Source: an uncultured Collinsella sp. (GTDB lineage Bacteria; Actinomycetota; Coriobacteriia; Coriobacteriales; Coriobacteriaceae). Taken from it: a stretch of 7,523 nt of DNA. A program made the position numbers and the translations under genes. The stretch is from positions 1 through 7,523 of the forward strand of contig URYT01000091.1 of assembly GCA_900552185.1 (NCBI GenBank), read 5' to 3'. The stretch's first letter is position 1. Each line of letters starts with the position of its first letter. Of this stretch, positions 1-5,994 are shown piece after piece. Under the pieces are notes generated by a model, which saw nothing but the letters and a program-made list of their open reading frames with translations, did not search any database and had not been told where the DNA came from.

Positions 1-133
1 GGGCCGGCGTCGTGATCTCGCACGTCGCGAGCGGGCGCTCCTGCGCCGCGGCCGAATCCTCGGCAAACAGGCCAAAGCGAATGAACGTGTTGCCCACGTC
101 GACCGTCAATATATATGCGCACCCATTAAACAT
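1..133 (-). CDS. coaX: Type III pantothenate kinase, N-terminal part (cut by window start)
   Basis: Reading leftward from the ATG at 133, the protein begins MFNGCAYILTVDVGNTFIRF and continues GLFAEDSAAAQ. The DVGNT motif at residues 12-16 followed by FGLF is the N-terminal phosphate-binding signature of CoaX-type (ASKHA-fold) pantothenate kinases, which phosphorylate pantothenate in the first step of coenzyme A synthesis in the cytosol. A clear ribosome binding site, AAAGGAG, lies 8 bases upstream of the ATG and fixes the start. Only about 44 codons are present, so the catalytic Asp and the rest of the fold cannot be checked. The usual family length is about 255 residues. The gene is divergent from the OPT transporter gene. 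The main alternative is another ASKHA-family protein, but the order LTVDVGNT-FGLF favours CoaX. Confidence 0.85.
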   Translation of the reverse strand, partial: MFNGCAYILTVDVGNTFIRFGLFAEDSAAAQERPLATCEITTPA

Positions 134-160
134 CGTCGGCGCTCCTTTCGTCTGCCCAGC

Positions 161-215
161 AGTATATCGCCTACCTAAACCAGTCATCCCAAAATGACTA
201 GCTTACGGCTATACT
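161..215. promoter_or_regulatory. Divergent coaX / OPT control region with a dyad
   Basis: Two TATACT hexamers face away from each other: 166-161 on the minus strand toward coaX and 210-215 on the plus strand toward the OPT gene. Between them lies a perfect inverted repeat, AGTCAT (182-187), spacer CCCAAA, ATGACT (194-199). It is placed where it would overlap the -35 region of the rightward promoter. No convincing -35 hexamer was found for either direction, so the promoter calls rest on the -10 boxes and position. The dyad is what a dimeric regulator would bind, but no regulator is identified. Confidence 0.35.
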
Positions 216-262
216 GGTGCGCGGTCGCGCGCGAGCTCACGCGGCGGCCCTTGGTAACCCGA

Positions 263-301
263 CTTCCCGCGCCGTATCCGTAGCGGCGCTCCCGGGGGAA
301 G
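263..301 (+). promoter_or_regulatory. Possible leader hairpin ahead of the OPT gene
   Basis: CTTCCC-GCGCCG (263-274) can pair with CGGCGC (284-289) and GGGAAG (296-301), with a six-base interior bulge (290-295) and a nine-base loop. It ends 11 bases before the AAAGGAG ribosome binding site. There is no following T run, so it is not an intrinsic terminator. It could be a structured 5' leader or chance pairing in GC-rich DNA. It matches no riboswitch class I recognise. Confidence 0.3.
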
Positions 302-325
302 CGGATATACGCAAAGGAGTTCTAT

Positions 326-2029
326 ATGAGCAATCCCTCGAACCGCGCCTCGATGCGCGGGCAACTCACGCTGCGCGGCGTCGTCATCGGCGTCCTTGGC
401 TGCGTAATCATCACGGCAAGCTCGGCCTACACCGCCCTCAAGATGGGCGCACTCCCCTGGCCGATCGTCTTCGCTGCCGTCATCTCGCTGTTCTTCCTTA
501 AGCTCATGGGCAACGCCAGCCTCAACGAGGCAAACGTCACCCACACCATCATGTCCGCAGGCGCCATGGTCGCCGGCGGCCTGGCGTTTACCATCCCGGG
601 CGCCTGGATGCTGGGCTATGCCGACCAGATCAGCTGGCTCGACATGTTTATCGTGGCACTCGCCGGCACCATCCTGGGCCTGCTGGCCACGGCACTCATC
701 CACCGTCACTTTATCGTGGACGCCGCGCTGGAGTTCCCCACCGGCAACGCCGCAGCTCAGACCCTGCGCGCGACCGAGGCCGGCGGCAAGACCGGCAAGC
801 AGCTCTTTGGCTCCATGGCCATCGCCGGCATCTATAGCGTGCTGCGCGACGCCCTGGGCGTGGTGCCCAGCATGCTATGCACGCTCAACATCCCCGGCGT
901 GACCTTTGGTATCTACAACTCGCCCATGCTGCTCTCCGTCGGCTTCCTCGTGGGCTTCGCCCCGGTCGCCTTCTGGTTTGCCGGCGCCCTGCTGGGCAAC
1001 TTTGGCATCATCGTGGGTGGCACCGCTGCTGGTCTGTTCGACGTTGTGACTGCGCAGGGCATCGTCAAGTCCCTGGGCATGGGCCTCATGATGGGCTTTG
1101 GCGTCGCCGTCGTCCTCAAAGACATCCTGCCGCAGGTCGCCGGCATCGTCCGCGGTCTTGCCGCCGACAGCTCCACCGACACCGACGAGCAGTCGCTCAT
1201 CTCGGGCTCCCTTAAGCTCGACGCCGGCATCATCGGCCTGGGCGCTGCCGCCATCGCCGTGATCATCGCCATCGTGCTTAACCTTGGCCCCGTTCCGGCC
1301 GTCATCGTGACGCTATTCACCTTTGTCACCACCATCATGAGCGCACAGAGCTGCGGCCAGACGGGCATCGACCCCATGGAGATCTTTGGCCTCATCGTTA
1401 TGCTCATCGTGGCTGCCTTCGCACAGATCGCTCAGGTCAAGCTGTTCTTTATCGCCGGCATCGTTGCCGTGGCGTGCGGCCTTGCGGGCGACGTCATGAA
1501 CGACTTTAAGGCCGGCGCCGTGCTGGGCACCAACCCACGTGCGCAGTGGATCGGCCAAGCCATCGGCGGCATCGTGGGCGCCCTGGTCGCCGCAGCCGTC
1601 ATGGTCGCGCTCGTCACCGCCTACGGCCCGGACGCCTTTGGCCCCGACAAGAGCTTTGTTGCCGCGCAGGCAAGCGTCGTCGCCACCATGGTCTCGGGCA
1701 TCCCGAGCGTGCCGTGGTTCGTTGGCGGCTTTATCGCCGGCATCGTCATGTACTGGCTCGGCATTCCGGCCATGATGATCGGCCTGGGCGTGTACCTGCC
1801 GTTCTACATGTCACTCACGGCATTCCTGGGCTCCTGCGTCAAACTCGCCTACGACAAGTGGTCCGCCCACCGCGACGCCACCGCTGGTCTTTCTGACGAG
1901 GAGAGGGCTGCCAAGGACGCCGCCTTCCAGGAACAGGGCCTGGTTGTCGCCAGCGGCCTGCTCGGCGGCGAGTCCATCGTCGGCGTTATCCTGGCGTTTG
2001 TCTCCGTGGGTCTGAGCCTGCTGGGCTAA
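326..2029 (+). CDS. OPT-family (oligopeptide transporter-like) membrane protein
   Basis: The 567-residue protein is strongly hydrophobic, with roughly 12 to 16 membrane segments spread from residue 15 to 566. It shows the order of motifs typical of prokaryotic OPT proteins: an N-terminal LTLRGVVIGV segment (14-23); NVTHTIMSAG then FTIP (70-91); EFPTGNAAAQTLRATE (136-151); GQTGIDPMEIFGLIV (344-358); GDVMNDFKAGAVLGTNPRAQ (388-407); GVYLPFYMS (488-496); and GLLGGESIVG near the end (544-553). OPT proteins are secondary transporters that import small peptides or metal-chelate complexes, probably with protons. The substrate cannot be told from sequence. Hydrophilic loops lie at about 270-298 and 505-538. 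The length is somewhat below the roughly 600-650 residues common in bacterial members, but no core motif is missing. The start is supported by AAAGGAG at 313-319, six bases from the ATG. The gene appears monocistronic and ends at an intrinsic terminator. Confidence 0.92.
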   Translation: MSNPSNRASMRGQLTLRGVVIGVLGCVIITASSAYTALKMGALPWPIVFAAVISLFFLKLMGNASLNEANVTHTIMSAGAMVAGGLAFTIPGAWMLGYADQISWLDMFIVALAGTILGLLATALIHRHFIVDAALEFPTGNAAAQTLRATEAGGKTGKQLFGSMAIAGIYSVLRDALGVVPSMLCTLNIPGVTFGIYNSPMLLSVGFLVGFAPVAFWFAGALLGNFGIIVGGTAAGLFDVVTAQGIVKSLGMGLMMGFGVAVVLKDILPQVAGIVRGLAADSSTDTDEQSLISGSLKLDAGIIGLGAAAIAVIIAIVLNLGPVPAVIVTLFTFVTTIMSAQSCGQTGIDPMEIFGLIVMLIVAAFAQIAQVKLFFIAGIVAVACGLAGDVMNDFKAGAVLGTNPRAQWIGQAIGGIVGALVAAAVMVALVTAYGPDAFGPDKSFVAAQASVVATMVSGIPSVPWFVGGFIAGIVMYWLGIPAMMIGLGVYLPFYMSLTAFLGSCVKLAYDKWSAHRDATAGLSDEERAAKDAAFQEQGLVVASGLLGGESIVGVILAFVSVGLSLLG

Positions 2030-2047
2030 GTCGAGCAGCTGCTCGAC
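2030..2047. repeat. 18-bp perfect palindrome abutting the OPT stop codon
   Basis: GTCGAGCAGCTGCTCGAC is identical to its reverse complement and starts at the base after the TAA. In RNA it would fold as a 7-bp stem with an AGCT loop, 23 bases before the terminator stem. It could be a 3'-end stabilising hairpin or a protein-binding site. Function is not shown. Confidence 0.6.
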
Positions 2048-2070
2048 AGCAACCATATTGCCTACGATTT

Positions 2071-2110
2071 GCCCGGTCGGTAGCTTTTGCGGCTGCCGAC
2101 CGGGCTTTTT
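2071..2110 (+). terminator. Intrinsic terminator of the OPT gene
   Basis: GCCCGGTCGG (2071-2080) pairs perfectly with CCGACCGGGC (2096-2105). The stem extends inward by four more pairs (one G-T wobble) to a seven-base loop. TTTTT follows at 2106-2110. It lies 41 bases after the OPT stop codon and is a textbook rho-independent terminator for rightward transcription. Confidence 0.92.
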
Positions 2111-2116
2111 GATATC

Positions 2117-2163
2117 GAAACAAAGAAAGGCCGGCGCGCTGCGTTTAACAGCGCGCCGGCCTT
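2117..2163 (-). terminator. Intrinsic terminator of the surface-protein gene
   Basis: Bases 2127-2141 and 2149-2163 form a perfect 15-bp stem with a seven-base loop. Read on the minus strand, the stem is followed by TTTCTTTGTTTC, a U-rich tail. On the plus strand the following bases are not T-rich, so the terminator is directional and serves the leftward surface-protein gene, whose stop codon is 67 bases upstream. Confidence 0.88.
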
Positions 2164-2230
2164 ATCGGTTAAGCTATCGAAGCGTTCCTGCTATGAACCG
2201 AAGTTCGTTGCAGAATCTACGCTCGAAACG

Positions 2231-2344
2231 CTACATCTGCTTGCGACGACGATCGCTCAGCGTCACACCAGCGGCCACGAGGGTGATACCGCCAATGACG
2301 AACACCTCGCCCGCAAGAGCGGAGTCATCGCCAGTCTGGACGAG
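2231..2344 (-). other. Cell-wall sorting signal (LVQTG, hydrophobic segment, RRRK tail)
   Basis: LVQTG (2330-2344) is a variant of the LPXTG sortase motif with V in place of P. It is followed by DDSALAGE, a hydrophobic stretch (VFVIGGITLVAAGVTL) and the basic tail DRRRKQM. Spacing and order are those of a sortase substrate. The Pro-to-Val change may mark a preference for a particular sortase class. No sortase gene is in the window. Confidence 0.85.
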
Positions 2345-5300
2345 CGCGGCCGACGTGGCCTTCTTCTTGGCGACAGGAGCCTTTGCAGCAGCCTGTGCAA
2401 CCTGAGGCTTGGCCTGCGGCTCAGCCTTGGGATGATACTTGTCGTACTCGGCCTGCGCGGCAGCCAGGGCATCCTTGGCATCGCCAAGCTCAGCCAGCGC
2501 GGCGGCATAGGCGTCGTTGGCATCGGACAGCTTGGCATCGGCATCGCTCAGAGCAGCCTTGAGACCAGCGGCGGCATCGACGGCAGCCTTATAGCGAGCG
2601 TAGGCAGCGTTCAGCTTGACCAGCTTCTCGTTGCCCGTCGTGCCCGCGGCAAGGGATGCCTTGTGATCGACAGCCTCAAGATCGGCCTTGAGTGCCTCAT
2701 CGCTGGCAAGCTCGGCCTTGGCCTTGACGATCTCGAAGTTCGCATCGACGACGGCTTCGTTGGCGGCCTCGAGCTGCTTCTGGGCATCGGCGACACTGGC
2801 CACGGCAGCGTCATAGGCGGTCTTGGCGTCGTCGACCGCCTTCTGAGCGCCGGCGAAGCGCTCGAAGGCCTTGTTTGCACCGGCCAGCTCGCCCTCGGCA
2901 GCCTTGACCTTCGCCTGTGCGTCGGACAGGGCCTGCGTCTTGGCGGCAACTGCCTGCTTGGCGTCCGAAAGAGCGGTCGCGGCCTGGACATCTGCGGCCT
3001 GGGCCTTGTCTACACCAGCCTGGGCGGCATCGTCGGCCTTCTTTGCCTCGTCAAGCGAGCCCTGCTTATTCGCAAGGTCCGCCTGGGCGGCATCGCGCTT
3101 GGCAGCAAGGTCCTTGACCGAAGCCGTGGCGTTGCCATACGCCTCATTGGCCTGTTCGGACTTTGCCTTGGCGGCATCGCGGGCGCTGCGAGCCTTCGCC
3201 TTTCGAGCAGCGGCCTCGGCTGCCTTCGTCTTGCTGTCAGCAAGCGTGGCGTTTGCCTTATCGAGAGCCGCCTGGGCAGTAGCGGCCTCGGACTTGGCGG
3301 CATCGAGATTCTGCTTGAGGGACTCGATGTCGATTCCGCCGAGTGCGTCCTTCGCTGCGTCGTATGCCGTCTTCGCGGCGGCGGTGCCGGACTTGGCCTT
3401 CTCGTACTCGCCCTTTGCGGTGTTCATGTTCACATCGGCTGCGGTGAAAGCGTCCTGGGCGGCATCCTGCCCGTTTACAGCTGCGAAGTAAGCTTCCCTA
3501 GTAGTTCCAAAGTTCTTCTGCGCCTCGGCGAGCTTGCCCTGAAGCTCCTTGAGCTGCGCCTTCTGCTCCTGCGTACCGCCTGCGTTGTAGGCGGAATCGA
3601 TGTAGTCGTTGAGGAGCTTCTTGAACTCGGAGACAGTGAAATCAGCCTGAGTGCTATCAGCGCTGTAATCGAAGATGGTTACCTCGGAATCGGTGTTCTT
3701 ACCGCTACCGGTCGCGATACCGATGGCTTCCGTGGCGGAATCGATGATGTTGAGATAATGCCCGCACTCGTGATAGATGCTGTTGTAGTTCTGGTAGATG
3801 TAATAGGAATCATATCGGTGGCTGCCGAGTTCGTCGCCATACTGCGCGACGTACTTATCGAATGCCTCCTTCTCCTGTGTGTAGAGGCCGGTGTAGGGCC
3901 AACCGAGTGTATCCTCGGTCTCGCCGCCGGTATATGCGCCGCCTCCGCCGGCAAGGTTTTCCCCGTTGTCGAAATAGCAGTTCGAGTGTCCCCAGATGTT
4001 CGATGAATATGATGTATTAAGAGCTGCCGCCACAGTCATGCGGAGGCTGACGCTGAGTGCCGACTGGCCGTTCGCCTTGCGGAGGTTGTTCTGGGTGTCA
4101 AGATATGTCAGGGCGTTGCGCATCTGCTCCAGGGAAAGCGGGTTGGTGTCGCGAGACATGTCCTGATCGACGTACTGGTCATACCATTCGGCCTTGTCAT
4201 CGGCACCTGTCAGCATCGATACGGCGTCCTGGGCGTTCTTTTTCTGCGTGGCTGTGAACTGGCTGCCGCCGATGATGTAGTTCATGAAGCCGAACATACC
4301 CTGACTGATGACTTCCTGGTCAACGGTCATGTTGGACTTTAGGTCTGCAATCTGCTGCTCAAGAGCCTCAACCTGGGCATTAGCAGCGTTATAAGCCTTT
4401 TCCGCGGCGTTCGAAGCGGCGCAGGCTGCCTCCCACTCGCCGCGCTTCTGCTTGCGAACTTCGACAAGCTTATCGTACGCGGTCTTCTTGTCTGCTTCGG
4501 TCTGCTGTGCCTTCTCGTATGCGGCCTTGGCGGTGTCACGCTTACTGGCCGCGTCCTTGTACTCCTTGTTTGCCGCATCGTATGCAGACTGGGCAGATGC
4601 CACAGCAGCGTTGGCGGCGTTGGCCTTCTCCTGCGCGGCAGCGACGGCAGCCTGGGCGGCCTGCAGATTTGTCTGTGCGGTGGCGTCGGCATCCGTCGCG
4701 GCATTGAGCTCCGCCTGCGCGGTCTTGAGCTCACCAGCAGCAGCGATCTTGGCGGCCTCAAGCGCACTCAGGTCAACACCCGTACCCGAGACGGCAGCAT
4801 CGAGCGCGGCCTGCGCCTGGTTGAACTTCTGCTGGGCGTTATCACGCGCGGTGGTTGCGACTGCGAGAGCAGCGGCAGTCTCCTGCTTCTTGGCCTGGGC
4901 AGTCGTCAAAGCTGCCTCGGTATTCTGCTTTTCCTGCTGGGCGCTGGCCTCGGCAGCCTTGGCCTGGTCCAGATTGTCCTGTGCAGTAGTAACGACCTTA
5001 TTGGCGTCATCGAGCTTTGCCTGCGCGTCCTCGACGGCCTTCTTGGCGGCCTCGTACTCGTCCATACCCATGGCCTCGAGCTTGGCCTGGGCATCATCGA
5101 GGGCCTTCTTGGCCTCATCCTGCTTTGCCTTGGCGTCCTTGAGCGCCTGGGTCTTATCCTCGACACTCTTGTTGGCCTGTTCGAGCTGATCGTTCAGGTC
5201 GCCCAGCTTCTTCTGCTGCTGCTCGGTCTTTTCGACGGCTGCCTTAAGCTCGTCAATCTTCTCCTGAAGCGCGGCTACCTCGGCCTCGTTCTGCTCGGCG

Positions 5301-5687
5301 GCGTTATCAGTCACGGCCTGCGAGGCCTGATTCTTTTGCTGCTGCGCCTGCTTTTGAGACTGGCCCGCCGCGTCGGCCTTCTTCTGGGCGGCATCGTAGG
5401 CGGCCTGAGCGTCCTTGAGCTGCTTTGCCGACTCCTCGGCCAGCTGGGCAGCCGTCTTTACGACCGCTTGGTTACCGGCTGCAACGGTATTCTCTACAGA
5501 ACTACCCCCCCCCCTGAACAGAATCGCCGTTACCGGTTGACGGTGCAGCGATTGCCGCCAGCGGCGACATGAGCGGCTGAGCGATGAGGCCCGCCGTCAA
5601 AACGGTTGCGACGGCGCGGTTGGCAACGCCCTTGACGTTGACGGCCTTGGCCCGAGGCTCAAAGTGTTGTGGACTGTAGTTTGCCAT
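2231..5687 (-). CDS. Sortase-anchored coiled-coil/CAP surface protein, frameshifted at a G10 run (probably phase-variable)
   Basis: With one base removed from the ten-G run, the gene reads as one frame of about 1151 residues. The ATG at 5687 follows AAGGGAG at a good distance. Residues 1-48 are a long secretory signal peptide: charged N-region, hydrophobic core AVATVLTAGL, likely cleavage after AIA at 45-47. Residues about 62-452 form an Ala/Lys/Glu/Gln-rich coiled-coil arm. Residues about 519-669 are a CAP/SCP domain. Residues about 707-1082 form a second coiled-coil arm. A Pro/Ala/Lys wall-spanning stretch follows, then LVQTG (1115-1119), a hydrophobic segment and the RRRK tail of a sortase substrate. 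The product is inferred to be exported and covalently attached to the cell wall. As sequenced, translation from the ATG stops after 61 codons at the TAG at 5504-5502. The remaining frame (from about 5512 to 2231) is open and uninterrupted, which argues against an old pseudogene. The exact ligand or activity is unknown. Confidence 0.87.
3680..4132 (-). other. CAP/SCP (CRISP-antigen 5-PR-1) domain within the surface protein
   Basis: The segment contains the ordered CAP landmarks: an N-terminal helix LEQMRNALTYLDTQNNLRKA, then GHS, GENLA, a YTQEKEAFD helix, HECGHYLNII and GIATG. The four residues that usually line the CAP cavity are present: His in GHS (567 in the reconstructed protein), Glu in GENLA (576), Glu in TQEK (605) and His in CGHY (643). 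The layout is like other bacterial CAP domains of surface proteins, for example those of the PgrA/SEC10 type. Two cysteines (570 and 641) sit next to the two histidines. The activity of bacterial CAP domains is mostly unknown. Confidence 0.8.
5505..5514 (-). repeat. Homopolymer G10 tract (C10 on the plus strand) inside the surface-protein gene
   Basis: The coding strand reads GTT CAG, then nine further G (the run is ten including the last base of CAG), then TAG. The tract lies about ten residues after the predicted signal-peptide cleavage site. With nine G the frame becomes Q-GGG-SSVENTV and continues without a stop for over 1000 codons. With ten or eleven G it is out of frame; twelve would be in frame again. 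No other homopolymer of this length occurs in the window. Long G runs are typical slippage sites for phase variation and are also the commonest place for sequencing or assembly indels. Confidence 0.95.
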
Positions 5688-5994
5688 GGCTTTCTCCCTT
5701 TGACACGGATGTATCCATACGTATCAAATGGTAGCTGTCGATTTTTGAATTCTGTTGCGCAACATTGGCGACCAGCGTATTTTTTGAAATTCACGCTCTC
5801 GTGCTTCACAATTTCGTCACATATGTAGGAGCTGGTGCATCATATTCTTGCGGGATCGAATTGAGCCTATGATTTGCATTTGCCCCCGCGTCATCTGCCC
5901 CATCGGATTCCGCATCCAACAGACACCCCGCCCGCCACGGTGTAGAGTTAGGACAACGGGCGCGTTGCGCGGACCGCGCTGGAACGAGGTGGAC
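5688..5994. promoter_or_regulatory. Divergent intergenic region between the surface-protein gene and the DUF389 gene
   Basis: The 307 bases contain no supported gene and are visibly richer in A/T than the flanks. They hold a 12-bp perfect palindrome TGTTGCGCAACA (5753-5764); an imperfect inverted repeat TGACACG / CGTATCA (5701-5707 and 5720-5726), just ahead of the surface-gene ribosome binding site; the 8-bp palindrome ATACGTAT (5717-5724); and TATGAT boxes facing left (5844-5839) and right (5868-5873). No full -35/-10 pair could be assigned for the leftward gene. The repeats are candidate operators or leader hairpins. Confidence 0.4.
5920..5948 (+). promoter_or_regulatory. Candidate promoter of the DUF389 gene
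   Basis: CAGACA (5920-5925) and TAGAGT (5943-5948) are separated by 17 bases, and each matches the housekeeping consensus at four of six positions. Transcription would start around 5955, giving a leader of about 40 bases. The similarity is moderate. The TATGAT at 5868-5873 is an alternative -10 box with a longer leader. Confidence 0.3.

Noticed and set aside
209..709. Minus-strand frame opposite the OPT gene (166 codons) and other minus-strand frames within 900-2050
   Set aside because: His/Asp/Gly-rich or Met/Thr/Pro-rich antisense translations, overshadowed by the unmistakable OPT protein on the plus strand.
3758..3772. HECGH read as evidence of a true zinc metalloprotease domain
   Set aside because: All other landmarks (GHS, GENLA, the Glu helix, GHYLNII, GIATG) are in CAP order, and no third zinc ligand typical of HExxH peptidase families is evident. 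It is kept only as a finding about the CAP cavity.
2087..4006. Long open frame on the plus strand (639 codons) opposite the surface-protein gene, and similar plus-strand frames at 2871-3491 and 4452-5189
   Set aside because: They are antisense shadows caused by the Ala/Lys/Glu-rich, GC-biased codons of the minus-strand coiled coil. Their translations are low-complexity Leu/Gly or Ala/Ser runs with no domain, and the largest begins inside a terminator.
2231..5314. Surface protein starting at the GTG at 5314 as an independent 1027-residue gene
   Set aside because: It would lack a signal peptide although it has a sortase signal. The same frame stays open upstream to the G run, where one base joins it to a perfect signal peptide with a good ribosome binding site.
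5848..5994. TTG start giving a 428-residue DUF389 protein
   Set aside because: The extra 49 residues look like translated intergenic DNA and do not resemble the family. The ATG at 5995 has a better context.
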